Assembly (NCBI RefSeq): GCF_020177055.1
Contig: NZ_JAIQXT010000001.1
Coordinates: 186,001 to 250,000 of the forward strand
Direction: 5' to 3'
DNA: 64,000 nt
Origin: Sphingomonas sp. R647
GTDB lineage: Bacteria > Pseudomonadota > Alphaproteobacteria > Sphingomonadales > Sphingomonadaceae
The position numbers were made by a program, and so were the translations under genes. The notes beneath the pieces are model-generated. The model searched no databases. It had not been told where the DNA came from and saw nothing but the letters and a program-made list of their open reading frames with translations. Positions 54,980-63,411 of the stretch are shown piece after piece. Numbering within the stretch: position 1 is the first letter of the stretch; every line of letters begins with the position of its first letter.

Positions 54980-56884
54980 ATGAGCGGGATTGCAGGTGCG
55001 ATCTTTACCGACGCGCGGCCGATCGGGCCGGAACTGCTCGACCGCGTCGCCGGATCGACCTTCAGCCGCGGCTTTGACGGGGTCCAGACCTGGCATGACG
55101 ACCGCGCGGGCTTTGTCCGATTTGCGCATGCGACGACCCCGCAAGCGCGCGGTGAGACCCAGCCCTTTACCGGCGCGGAGTCACAGATCGCACTGCTGCT
55201 CGACGGGCGGCTCGACAATCGCAGCGCGTTGCTCGCGCTGCTGGGTACGGACGGCGCTCGGCTGGCCGACGCACCCGACGGGTTGATCGCGCTCAAGCTG
55301 TTCGAGCTGGAGGGGCGTGAGTTCGTTCATCGGCTGGTCGGCGACTATGCGATTGCCGCGTGGCAGCCGCGCAAGCGCCGGCTCGATCTGTTCCGCTCGC
55401 CGATGGGGTGGCGGCCGTTTTTGTGGGCGTATGACGGCATTACCTTTGGCTTCGCGACCGAGCCGCGCGCGCTGATCCTGGGGCTGGGGTTCGAGCGCAA
55501 ACTCAACGAGGGCGCGATCGGCGAGTATCTGTCTGCGCGCTTTGTATCGGAAACCGATACCTTGTGGGCCGGGATCGAGCGCGTGCCGCAGGGGGGCGCG
55601 ATCGCCTTTGAGAATGGCCGCGTGTCGCGCTGGAACTGGCATGGCGGGCCATTCGAGGATCTCTCGAACCGGTCGCTCGAGGAGCATGTCGAGCGGCTCA
55701 ATCACCTGCTCGACCAATCGCTTGTCGCGACCAGCCGCAGCGTCGGGCCGGTAACGGCCCAGCTATCCGGCGGGCTTGATTCCTCATCAATCGTCTGCCG
55801 CTCGACCGAGTTATTCCGCGCGGGCAAGCTCGATCATCCTGTCGGCGCGATCTCCGCGCGCTTTCCCGGCGAGCCGCATGACGAGACCGAATGGAGCAGC
55901 GCGGTCGAGGCGCATCTTGGCATCGCCGCCGAGGTGGTCGGCGCGCGGCGCTTTGATCCCGACGTTGCACGGCAATGGTGCGCCGACTCCTACCAGCTGC
56001 CGGTGCGGCCCAATGTGCTCGACTCGATGGGCGGGGTGCTCAAGGCGCTCAAGGCCGATGGGCGGCGCGTGCTGTGGACCGGCGAGGGCGGCGACGACTG
56101 GCTCAACGGTTCGCTGGCGCACTGGCCTGATCGCTTCATGGCCGGGCGCTGGGGAAAGCTGTTCCGCCATGGTGCGGAGCTGTGGCCCAACTCGCCCTGG
56201 CATGTGCAGGCGCGACGCACGCTGCACAGCACGGTGCTGCCACTCGCCAGCCGCAAGCATCGCGAGGCGTTGCTGACCCCGCATCTCGACTTCCGCCTCG
56301 ACCGGCCCGACTGGGTCCGGCCCGAATGGATGGAGCGGATCGGGCTGGTCGATCGCTGGCAGCAGAAGATCGAACGCACCGGCTTGCGCGGTATGGACCA
56401 GCAGTCGCGCTACAGCGTCTTCTCGCTTGGACGGCGCTACACGATGGTCGACAGTGTCCTCGCCTTTGCCGAAAATCACGGGGTCGAGGTGCGCCACCCG
56501 CTGCACGACCGGCGGCTCACCAGCTTTTTCATGGGCGCAGGCGGCGAGCATTTGCGCAAGTTCAATACGCGCAAATTCCTGCTGCGCGAGGCAATGAAGG
56601 GCACGCTGCCCGAGAAGATTCGCCAGCGCCGAACCAAATCCTATTTCGTGTCGCATCAGGTCGACGCGATCGGCGCGTTGTTGCGGCAGAAGCCGGTACA
56701 TGAGTTGACGGCGGTCAAGCTCGGCTGGGTGGTGCCGGAAAAGATCGCGGCGATGCACGCGCCGTTCGAGGCGTGGCGGCAAGCCGGTGGGCAGGGGCCG
56801 ATCCCCGAAACCGCATGGGGCCCCGTCTGGTTCACGCTTGCCACCGACATGTGGCTGGAGCATGCCTTCGGGCTCAAAGGGTAA
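54980..56884 (+). CDS. asparagine-synthetase-like ligase, probable lasso-type cyclase of the second RiPP cluster
   Basis: A 634-residue protein with a full-length N-terminal amidotransferase-like domain and an AsnB domain with PP-loop AQLSGGLDSSSIV (about residue 260) and TGEGGDDWL. Residue 2 is Ser, not the catalytic Cys of glutamine-using asparagine synthetases (MSGIAGAIF), so glutaminase activity is unlikely. That and two flanking PqqD-like genes point to a RiPP macrolactam or amide synthetase. It is much longer than the cyclase at 15.7 kb and is not a close copy of it. It starts nine bases after PqqD copy one. Confidence 0.85.
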   Translation: MSGIAGAIFTDARPIGPELLDRVAGSTFSRGFDGVQTWHDDRAGFVRFAHATTPQARGETQPFTGAESQIALLLDGRLDNRSALLALLGTDGARLADAPDGLIALKLFELEGREFVHRLVGDYAIAAWQPRKRRLDLFRSPMGWRPFLWAYDGITFGFATEPRALILGLGFERKLNEGAIGEYLSARFVSETDTLWAGIERVPQGGAIAFENGRVSRWNWHGGPFEDLSNRSLEEHVERLNHLLDQSLVATSRSVGPVTAQLSGGLDSSSIVCRSTELFRAGKLDHPVGAISARFPGEPHDETEWSSAVEAHLGIAAEVVGARRFDPDVARQWCADSYQLPVRPNVLDSMGGVLKALKADGRRVLWTGEGGDDWLNGSLAHWPDRFMAGRWGKLFRHGAELWPNSPWHVQARRTLHSTVLPLASRKHREALLTPHLDFRLDRPDWVRPEWMERIGLVDRWQQKIERTGLRGMDQQSRYSVFSLGRRYTMVDSVLAFAENHGVEVRHPLHDRRLTSFFMGAGGEHLRKFNTRKFLLREAMKGTLPEKIRQRRTKSYFVSHQVDAIGALLRQKPVHELTAVKLGWVVPEKIAAMHAPFEAWRQAGGQGPIPETAWGPVWFTLATDMWLEHAFGLKG

Positions 56885-56890
56885 GCGATA

Positions 56891-57181
56891 ATGGTGCAGC
56901 CGGTAGCGATCAACGAGACGACGATGCTGCGTCGCAAGGCTGCGGTAGTCGGCGCCGACGTGGCCGACGACGCGATCCTGCTCGACATCGATTCGGGCTA
57001 TTTCTTCCAGCTCAACCGCACCGGTGCGAAGATCTGGGCATTCGTTGAGGAGCCGCAGACGCTGGGCGCGCTGACCGATCGCATGGCGGCCAGCTACAAG
57101 GTTGATGTCGACACCTGCCGCAGCGACGTGACCGAGTTTGTTGCCGATCTGATCGAGCGCGGTGTGCTCGAAGCCGAATAG
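56891..57181 (+). CDS. PqqD-like RiPP recognition protein (second copy)
   Basis: A 96-residue PqqD/RRE-type protein, clearest in DDAILLDIDSGYFFQLNRTG and AKIWAFVEEPQTLGALTDRM, with C-terminal helix VTEFVADLIERGVLEAE. It begins six bases after the cyclase-like gene. Two different PqqD-like proteins around a single cyclase could serve two precursors or two enzymes (for example the cyclase and a tailoring enzyme). It ends ten bases before the convergent oxygenase gene. Confidence 0.9.
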   Translation: MVQPVAINETTMLRRKAAVVGADVADDAILLDIDSGYFFQLNRTGAKIWAFVEEPQTLGALTDRMAASYKVDVDTCRSDVTEFVADLIERGVLEAE

Positions 57182-57190
57182 GATCGAGCT

Positions 57191-57790
57191 TCAGCTTCTC
57201 GCGCGGTAGATCCAGCAATTCACCGCGAAACGGGAATCCGCGAACGCGCCGGACGCGCACTTGACTGGCATCACCTCATGCGGACCCCATGACGGGAAAA
57301 CCACCAGGCTGTTGTCGTCTGGCGCGAGGTCGAGCCCGGCATCGCCGGGTGCCGCGCCGAGGCGATGGAGCCGCAGGGCGCCGCCCTCAAACCCCTTCGG
57401 CTGGCGGTGGAAATAATAGACTGCGCTCAACATCCGGTCACCCCGCGCGATTTCGCTGCTGGCATAGGTATCGGTATGGAGCGTGAAGTGAGCGCCGTCG
57501 TTGTGCGCTGCCAACTCCAGCTCGACTTCGCTGATGGCGAACGCGGTGGAGCGGAGCGCGGCGATCCAGCGCGGTGCTTGTTCGCGCAGCCGGGCGTCGA
57601 GCGCCGCCGCAAGCGGGCCAAGGTCGCGTAGCGTCAGCGCGCGCCGGAGTTCGGGATTGACTGTGCCGCCGTTCAGGCGGGCGGGCGTAAACCGTGCTTC
57701 ATTTGCGAGCGCCCAGTCGAGCAGCGCGGCATGCGTGAGGACGTCAAGAAAGTCGACGATGCGTAGGTGCGGCAGGGTCGGCGCGGTCAT
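57191..57790 (-). CDS. 2-oxoglutarate/Fe(II)-dependent oxygenase (prolyl 4-hydroxylase/SM-20-like)
   Basis: A 199-residue non-haem iron oxygenase. The HxD motif is HFTLHTDTYASSEIARGDRM, the distal His is in WGPHEVMPV, and the 2-oxoglutarate Arg in DSRFAVNCWIYR. It would hydroxylate a side chain, for example of the cluster's peptide. Its ATG overlaps the stop of the sulfotransferase gene, so the two are coupled. It is the last gene of the minus-strand series. Confidence 0.88.
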   Translation of the reverse strand: MTAPTLPHLRIVDFLDVLTHAALLDWALANEARFTPARLNGGTVNPELRRALTLRDLGPLAAALDARLREQAPRWIAALRSTAFAISEVELELAAHNDGAHFTLHTDTYASSEIARGDRMLSAVYYFHRQPKGFEGGALRLHRLGAAPGDAGLDLAPDDNSLVVFPSWGPHEVMPVKCASGAFADSRFAVNCWIYRARS

Positions 57791-58638
57791 CCCGTCGACC
57801 GCACCGGCATCGCGCGCTCGCGCAAATAGCGTAGCACCATCGCCTCACTCGCGCCATCCGCCTGGCGTCGCATCCGAGGCGTCTGCGGCTCCGCATCGCT
57901 GCCCAGATGGCGCAACACCGCGCAGACCGTGGCGGCATAATCGGCGGTCAGCGCCTCATAGGTCAGGCTGAGCGGGCGCACAGCCATCGCCGCGAACAGG
58001 TTGCGGAAATGGCCGTGACAGAAATCCGAATAGCTCATGATGCGTTCGATCCGTTCGATATCGAACGGCGCAGCGGCGGGCGCGTCATCCTGCGTCGCAC
58101 CGGGGATCGATCGCCAGCGCCCGGTCTCAATCGCGAGCACCGCTGACACCGCCTGGCGCAACTTGTCTTCCCGCCACAGATGGACGAACGCGGGGTTCGG
58201 AAACAGCCGCGCGACATGGCCCGCCAGCACGCCATAATAATCTGCTGGAACATCAGATGGCGGCACATTGGCGAAGCGCTCAAGCTCGGGGTCCGCGTCG
58301 CGCGCGATCTCCTCGATGTCGCGCCAGAACAGCTTCACCCCCAGCGTCCCGTCGGGCGCGGTGCGATGGCGGCGGATTGCTGCGCTCAAGCTGTCGAAGT
58401 CGGGAGCATCCCACCGCCGTGCGAACGACGGGCGAAACCCGGCATGGAAATATTCGAGCGGGCAGCCCAGCCCGCCGGCAAAATAGAGAGCTTCGCCGAG
58501 GAGGGTGCTGCCCGATCGCGGATGGGTGCACAGCAGGACGGTGCGCAGGGGCGGCCCGTCCCAATCGGGATAATCATGGGCTGCCGATGCCAGATCATAG
58601 GGCGCAACGGCGGAAGCGCGATCGGAGATTTGCGTCAT
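57787..58638 (-). CDS. Stf0-type sulfotransferase
   Basis: A 283-residue sulfotransferase. The PAPS 5'-phosphosulfate loop is LLCTHPRSGSTLLGEALYFA, and the region VHLWREDKLRQAVSAVLA is typical of the Stf0 branch (3'-phosphate site and substrate cap). It would transfer sulfate to a hydroxyl group of a sugar, lipid or Tyr/Ser/Thr side chain. Inside a RiPP-like cluster, directly after a precursor candidate with Tyr, Ser and Thr in its end, peptide sulfation is the simplest guess. Start at 58638; 62 bases after the precursor. Confidence 0.87.
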   Translation of the reverse strand: MTQISDRASAVAPYDLASAAHDYPDWDGPPLRTVLLCTHPRSGSTLLGEALYFAGGLGCPLEYFHAGFRPSFARRWDAPDFDSLSAAIRRHRTAPDGTLGVKLFWRDIEEIARDADPELERFANVPPSDVPADYYGVLAGHVARLFPNPAFVHLWREDKLRQAVSAVLAIETGRWRSIPGATQDDAPAAAPFDIERIERIMSYSDFCHGHFRNLFAAMAVRPLSLTYEALTADYAATVCAVLRHLGSDAEPQTPRMRRQADGASEAMVLRYLRERAMPVRSTG

Positions 58639-58700
58639 CCCGCGGTGCAGCCAGTCAACTTCCCTTTACGCCGCGTTATATCCGCGCGGGGCGGCATCAA

Positions 58701-58850
58701 TCAGGGCGTCAGATTGCTCATGCCGTCGGTCGGGCGATAGGAAACACCCTCCGCCGCCTTGGCAGGGAGGAAGCTGGCAATCTCGGGCTTCACCCACTCT
58801 TCGGCCTCTGCCGGAGCGACGGTCTGCTCGTTCTGCGGAAGCTGTTCCAT
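58701..58850 (-). CDS. candidate RiPP precursor peptide (49 aa)
   Basis: A 49-residue gene with a good AAGGTGG ribosome site upstream, inside the tailoring-gene series. Its middle, EWVKPEIASFLPAKAAE, matches the lasso leader pattern Y/W-x-x-P-x-L/I that PqqD-like proteins bind. After it comes a Gly, and the end GVSYRPTDGMSNLTP has an Asp eight residues from that Gly, so an eight-membered Gly-Asp ring with a short tail is possible. Against lasso: the leader's penultimate residue would be Ala rather than Thr, and the tail is only seven residues. The reading is seen in the sequence; the precursor role is inferred. Confidence 0.75.
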   Translation of the reverse strand: MEQLPQNEQTVAPAEAEEWVKPEIASFLPAKAAEGVSYRPTDGMSNLTP

Positions 58851-58902
58851 GAATACCCACCTTTTGATGAAGCTATTCGTTTACCACCGAACCATGATCG
58901 GT

Positions 58903-59958
58903 TCAATTCGCTGCCCATAAGCGTACGCGGTCTCGCTCATGCGCGCCGCCGACCTTGACCAGTTCACCCGCCTGCGTCTCCAGCGGCTCAGGGAACCGCC
59001 ACAGTAGCGCGCCCCAACAAGACGCAGTTCCCGATTCCGGGCGATTCTCGTACCGCCCGACCCGATCCATCTCGAGCGCGATCCATTGGACGAGCCCATC
59101 GACCTGCCCACCCTGCGACGCGATGTCGAATTCGCGTCGCTCGGGCTTGCGTGGAACGGCAGTGGCGAAGTCGAAGCTGAACAAATCGACCGGGTCGCTG
59201 CACAGCGCCACCTGATCCATGCCGACGCGGATCATCTCATAGGGCGCGGCGAGGCGGTTGAACGCGCCGAGATCGAACCCGCTCACTTCGCCGAGGCGCG
59301 GCGCGCGGTCGCGCAGGTCGCGGGCGAGTGCAACGCGGATCGTGCCGCGCAGGGGAATGACCACGCCATTGGGGGCAAGCAACCGTGCGACCGCATGCTC
59401 ATGGGCAGCGAGTACGCCTTCGCTCAACAGGTCGTTGCTGACGATCTCCGACACCAGAATGTCGGCCAGCCCGCCCATGTCGCGGGTCGGATCGAGGTCG
59501 GTCGAATGCTTGTTCACCACTGTTATACGGTCGGCGTAGCCGTTCGCCGCAACCACGTCGCGCGCCGCCGAGGCGATGGTCGGATCGGCCTCGCAGGTCA
59601 CCACCGTCGCGCCCGCACGCGCCGCCATCATCGCGAGCAGGCCAGTGCCGGTGCCGATTTCCAGCACCCGGCAACCGGGTCTGATCGCGCGAAGCAGCGC
59701 CTGTTCATAGGCGTCGTTGCGTTGGCGATCGCGCGGGATCAGGAAGTGCCAGCTGAACACGCCATCGCTAAGGATCTCGGCGGCGGTGATGCCCGCCTCT
59801 CCACGACCGCCGGTCATCGCATGAACCTGTTCCGCCAGTGCGATTGCGCGGACCCGGTCGCCTGCCGCGATCATATGACGGGCGATCGCGATGAGTGCTC
59901 GGGGGTTGTCCGATGCCTTGGGCAACAGGGCAGAAAGCGCGGCTATGCGATCAGTCAT
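58903..59958 (-). CDS. PRMT-like SAM-dependent methyltransferase
   Basis: A 351-residue protein. Residues 1-60 look helical and TPR-like (RALIAIARHMIAAGDRVRAI). The SAM-binding domain has VLEIGTGTGLLAMMAARAGA and VVTCEADPTIA, and the double-E-like loop LVSEIVSNDLLSEG of arginine methyltransferases is present. The C-terminus is a beta-barrel like that of PRMTs. The candidate precursor contains one Arg just after the presumed Gly (VSYRP), which could be the target; otherwise carboxyl or N-terminal methylation is possible. It lies between the HprK-like gene and the precursor gene. Confidence 0.85.
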   Translation of the reverse strand: MTDRIAALSALLPKASDNPRALIAIARHMIAAGDRVRAIALAEQVHAMTGGRGEAGITAAEILSDGVFSWHFLIPRDRQRNDAYEQALLRAIRPGCRVLEIGTGTGLLAMMAARAGATVVTCEADPTIASAARDVVAANGYADRITVVNKHSTDLDPTRDMGGLADILVSEIVSNDLLSEGVLAAHEHAVARLLAPNGVVIPLRGTIRVALARDLRDRAPRLGEVSGFDLGAFNRLAAPYEMIRVGMDQVALCSDPVDLFSFDFATAVPRKPERREFDIASQGGQVDGLVQWIALEMDRVGRYENRPESGTASCWGALLWRFPEPLETQAGELVKVGGAHERDRVRLWAAN

Positions 59959-59967
59959 CGTCCACGG

Positions 59968-60930
59968 TTAGCTGACTACGGCCGTCGCGCAACCATCGTC
60001 TGTCAGCAGCGGGCGGAGCAGCGCCTCGACGTTTGGCAATGCGGCATAGTCGCTGGGATAGACCAGCCGCCAGGCGGGACGGTTCTGTATCACGTCGCGT
60101 AGCCCCAATACTGCGTGAATACGTTCCTGAACGCTCGTGCCGCTCGGATTGAAGTGGATAATCTGCGGAACAATCAGCGTCATCGCCTCTGCAACATCCA
60201 GACGTTCGAGGCGTGGTTCGGACACCTCCGCACGCCGGTCAAGGAACACAAGTGCGCGCAGCGGCACCAATGGCGGCGGATCGCTTGCTGCGACCGGCGA
60301 GCGCCCCTTGCCGGTGGCGCTGGCGAGCGGGACGCTATCGTCGGACGATAGCGCCAGTCCATCGCGTGATTCCGGCCACAGGCACACGGTTTTGGCCCCC
60401 GCGCCCAGCATCGGTTTGGCCGGGGTCCACAGCAAGGCCGTATCGTCGCCCAGGATCTGCCAGCCGCTCTGAACCGTCAGCGCGGCGCAAAGCGTCGACT
60501 TGCCCGCACCCGACTGCCCCACCAGCAGCATCCCGCCGCCGTCCTGCATCAGTGATGCGGCATGGACCGCGATCGCGCCTTGCAGCATCGGCACGCGCGT
60601 AAGGACGCGCCGGAGCAGTACTTCGATTGCCGCCGGATCGGGCGGCATCGCGTCCACGACTAGGGTCATCACGCGCCCGTCGCGGTCGATCAGGAAGCTG
60701 CCGTCGAAGCGCGAGCGGATCAGCCAGCGGCCGTCTTTCTCGCCGATCCGCATGCGATAGCCGTTGCGCCATTCGTAGCTGACGACGTCATGTTCCACGG
60801 GCATGCCGACCTCGACGCGCAGGTCGAGGTCACCGGCCCAGCCGCCATCCGCTGCCTCGGCGGGAACCAGGCTGGGCAACACGATCGAGGATCGGACCAG
60901 AAGGCCACCAAAGCTGTAGAAATGGGTCAC
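59968..60930 (-). CDS. HPr kinase-like protein, probable peptide-modifying kinase
   Basis: A 320-residue protein with an HprK-type P-loop GQSGAGKSTLCAAL and the acidic pair in ILGDDTALLW, preceded by AIAVHAASLMQDGGGMLLV. No HPr or PTS genes lie nearby. HprK-like kinases are known in paeninodin-type lasso clusters, where they phosphorylate a C-terminal Ser of the peptide; the same cluster types carry nucleotidyltransferases and sulfotransferases, as here. It is separated by 9-16 bases from its neighbours, so it is in one operon. Confidence 0.87.
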   Translation of the reverse strand: MTHFYSFGGLLVRSSIVLPSLVPAEAADGGWAGDLDLRVEVGMPVEHDVVSYEWRNGYRMRIGEKDGRWLIRSRFDGSFLIDRDGRVMTLVVDAMPPDPAAIEVLLRRVLTRVPMLQGAIAVHAASLMQDGGGMLLVGQSGAGKSTLCAALTVQSGWQILGDDTALLWTPAKPMLGAGAKTVCLWPESRDGLALSSDDSVPLASATGKGRSPVAASDPPPLVPLRALVFLDRRAEVSEPRLERLDVAEAMTLIVPQIIHFNPSGTSVQERIHAVLGLRDVIQNRPAWRLVYPSDYAALPNVEALLRPLLTDDGCATAVVS

Positions 60931-60946
60931 GTTTCTCTGTCTGGGC

Positions 60947-62167
60947 TCACGATCGCAGGCGGCGGATCGCCCAGCCGAACGGGCGGATCAGCGGATACAT
61001 CCAGTCGAGCCGAGCGGGTAGCGCGAATGCGGCACGATCCTGCGGTGAACTGAGGTCGAAGGCAAGCTGACGGCCCCAGAAGGCGCGCGTTGGCTTCATC
61101 ACATAAGTGATCGCCCGGCTCCACACGCTTCCGGCGATGAAGCGGCGCACAGAATTGCGTGGTTGTGCCTCATACCATTGCGGTCCGTCATGGAAGCGCG
61201 CGACGAGCCGGTTAAGCAGCCGCACGTCGATGCGTCGCCGTGCGCGCGCCAGCACCTCGGGGGGCACCGGTCGCGCCAGCCAATGGTGCAGTGCCCAGGC
61301 GACATGGAGCATCGTCCCATCCAGCCCGAGCGGGGCCGCATCATCGAGGACGTCGTCCCACGCTGCGTGGTGGTCGAGCACCGCCGCCAGATCTACCAGC
61401 CACAACAGTCGCTGCCACCCATGTCGGATACCGTGGACCGCGAGATAGACCGGCAGCCGTCGCCGGGCCATTGTCGGCACCGCTATCCCGGCGATCATCA
61501 CCGTCTCACGCTCCGCCCAGAGCATCTCGAAGTCCCACGGCAGGAGCGTGTGATTGTCGCACAGCCGATCATGCAGCTCAACCAGGATGCGGCTCTCGCG
61601 ATGCACCCAGCCGCTTTCCTTCGGGGGCTCGGTCGCGTTCGGATCGGCGGGCGACGCATGGATCGGCAGTTCATAGCCCAGCTCGCGCAAAATCCCTTCG
61701 GCATCTCTCGTCCGCGCCCGCTCGATCAGCACGTCGATGTCCCGCCCGCCGCGCGCGAGCGGGTCGCCATGGAGCTGAACCGACAGCGCAATGCCCTTGA
61801 TGAAAAGGTGCCGGATGCCCGCGACATCCAGCGCCTGATTGATCCGCACCAACTCGCGTAGCCTTTGCATTACCCCCACCACATGCGCAGCATGCTCCGT
61901 ATGGAGGGTTGCGAGGACGGGGGAGGGAAGGGCCCCGGTTCGCAGCAGCGCGGGAACGGCCAGGCCGATCAGACCGTGATGTGCGATGCCGCGATGCACG
62001 ATGTCCCAGTGACGAACTTGTGCCCCAGCACGTTGCAACTGCGTCCTCGCAATGTCGCCCATTCCCACGATCCGCGCCGCTGCGAAGACGAAGCGCAACT
62101 CTGGCGAGAATTTCGGTAGGGGAGCTTCTTCAGCTTCTCGAGGCCGAGCCGCGAACACAAACATCAT
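60947..62167 (-). CDS. nucleotidyltransferase family protein
   Basis: A 406-residue protein. The nucleotidyltransferase core is GIRHLFIKGIALSVQLHGDP followed by the two-Asp motif in GGRDIDVLIERARTRD; the rest is mostly helical (LHHWLARPVPPEVLARARRR). Members of this family are common in lasso and other RiPP clusters and may transfer NMP to the product or partner with the kinase. It is first in the minus-strand series. The start at 62167 follows MMF; nearby alternatives exist. Confidence 0.85.
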   Translation of the reverse strand: MMFVFAARPREAEEAPLPKFSPELRFVFAAARIVGMGDIARTQLQRAGAQVRHWDIVHRGIAHHGLIGLAVPALLRTGALPSPVLATLHTEHAAHVVGVMQRLRELVRINQALDVAGIRHLFIKGIALSVQLHGDPLARGGRDIDVLIERARTRDAEGILRELGYELPIHASPADPNATEPPKESGWVHRESRILVELHDRLCDNHTLLPWDFEMLWAERETVMIAGIAVPTMARRRLPVYLAVHGIRHGWQRLLWLVDLAAVLDHHAAWDDVLDDAAPLGLDGTMLHVAWALHHWLARPVPPEVLARARRRIDVRLLNRLVARFHDGPQWYEAQPRNSVRRFIAGSVWSRAITYVMKPTRAFWGRQLAFDLSSPQDRAAFALPARLDWMYPLIRPFGWAIRRLRS

Positions 62168-62692
62168 TTGCCCCTGTGACGGCCGCTAACTACCCGTCCT
62201 TTTGCAGCCTAGCGCGCGTGTGAGCTCGGCGCCACTCAGTGGCTCACCGCGGGCAAGTCATGACAGCCCCGACCGACGTCCTAACGCCGCGGTGCGACCG
62301 CATTTGTGCTTTTGAACTTGAAAAGCGGCCCGTCCGATAGTCGGCCCAAAATCTGTCGAGCTGGGTTGGGTATCAGCTGCCGATCAGAGCATCCTCAAAT
62401 CGGCCATTGAAATTCGTTTTTCCACATCTTCTTATCTGCGGACCGTCAACCAACTGGCGTTGAATGCCCGTGATGGATCACCGGTTCAGCGCCGCCTTTT
62501 GCCATCAGAATCCCAGACTTCGACTGGCCCGAGGTCGAGGGCGCGAACCCCGGTCTCGATCTTCGCGCCCTAAAGCCAGTCATCCGGCCGGAGGATCGGC
62601 GACCCAGGAGTGGATTTCCCTCATGATGAAGGCTTCGATGATCCGCGGCGTGCGCAGTGCTAACTTGGAACAACGGTAGTGCCGCTGGTGCG
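62168..62692. other. intergenic region between RiPP-like cluster and TetR gene
   Basis: About 525 bases upstream of the nucleotidyltransferase gene and downstream of the TetR gene. It must hold the cluster promoter, but no convincing promoter, operator or gene was recognised. Confidence 0.4.
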
Positions 62693-63328
62693 TTAGCCCC
62701 CCCGCGCAGTGCCATAAGCGCGGCAGAACGTATCGACTGCCGCCGCGATCCGACTCTGATTGCGGACCGTATCATTCTCGCAGCCAAAGTGGCGCTCGAG
62801 GTCGCCCAGCCCCTTGCACATTGCGACGAACTGTTCCGCAGCCATCTCCGGGTCTTCCACGGTAATTTCGCCAGCATCGCGTAGCGCACACAAAAGGGCA
62901 GTGAAGGCACGCAGCATCTGGCGCGGCCCTGCCTCTAAAAACGCCGCTCCGATCGCGGGGTTCAGCTCCGTTTCGGCGGCGATGCGGCGATCAAACTGGA
63001 CCATCTCGGGACGCGACATGAAGTCCATCATCGCCTTGCCGATCGCTTCGAGGCGGTCGCGCAGCGCCAGGCCCGGCATTGGCGCTATGCTGAAATGCTC
63101 CCCCATCCGGGCGCATTCGCGCTCCACTGCGGCCGCAAACAGGCCGCGTTTGTCCCCGAACTGATTGTAGATCGTGACCTTCGACACATGCGCCGCGACC
63201 GCGATCTGCTCGATCGCAGTCGCAGCAAAGCCGTGCGCGAAAAAGGATCGGGTGGCGGCGTCGAGGATTGCCTGTCGCTTGACGGGATCGATCGAGCGTT
63301 GCGCACGCGTAAGGGTTTTGCTTGACAG
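62693..63328 (-). CDS. TetR/AcrR-family transcriptional regulator, start codon unclear
   Basis: A regulator of about 200 residues. The helix-turn-helix is AILDAATRSFFAHGFAATAI followed by EQIAVAAHVSKVTIYNQFGD; the C-terminal ligand domain is helical (MAAEQFVAMCKGLGDLERHF). No ATG, GTG or TTG exists between the stop codon in frame at 63346-63344 and the helix-turn-helix; the first internal GTG (63187) would delete half of it. CTG at 63328 is the only near-start codon, so I use it tentatively. It is divergent from the ABC permease, whose promoter holds two matching operators, so it likely represses that transporter. Confidence 0.75.
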   Translation of the reverse strand: MSSKTLTRAQRSIDPVKRQAILDAATRSFFAHGFAATAIEQIAVAAHVSKVTIYNQFGDKRGLFAAAVERECARMGEHFSIAPMPGLALRDRLEAIGKAMMDFMSRPEMVQFDRRIAAETELNPAIGAAFLEAGPRQMLRAFTALLCALRDAGEITVEDPEMAAEQFVAMCKGLGDLERHFGCENDTVRNQSRIAAAVDTFCRAYGTARGG

Positions 63329-63330
63329 AG

Positions 63331-63364
63331 TGAACGGTCCCGTTCATTTGAACGCCAACGTTCA
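63331..63364. promoter_or_regulatory. tandem TetR-type operators upstream of ABC permease gene
   Basis: Two palindromes with identical half-sites TGAACG-N4-CGTTCA lie at 63331-63346 and 63349-63364, centres 18 bp apart. A consensus -35 TTGACA (63322-63327) for the plus-strand permease gene overlaps the left one's edge. Strong candidate binding sites for the adjacent TetR protein. Confidence 0.75.
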
Positions 63365-63411
63365 ACGTAACCCGTTTCCGCGCCAGAGCGCAAGCATGGG
63401 GGCCGCGTCGC

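Noticed and set aside
54980-56884. Ordinary asparagine synthetase
   Set aside because: Ser instead of Cys at position 2 and two flanking PqqD-like genes make a RiPP cyclase more likely, though this is not proven.
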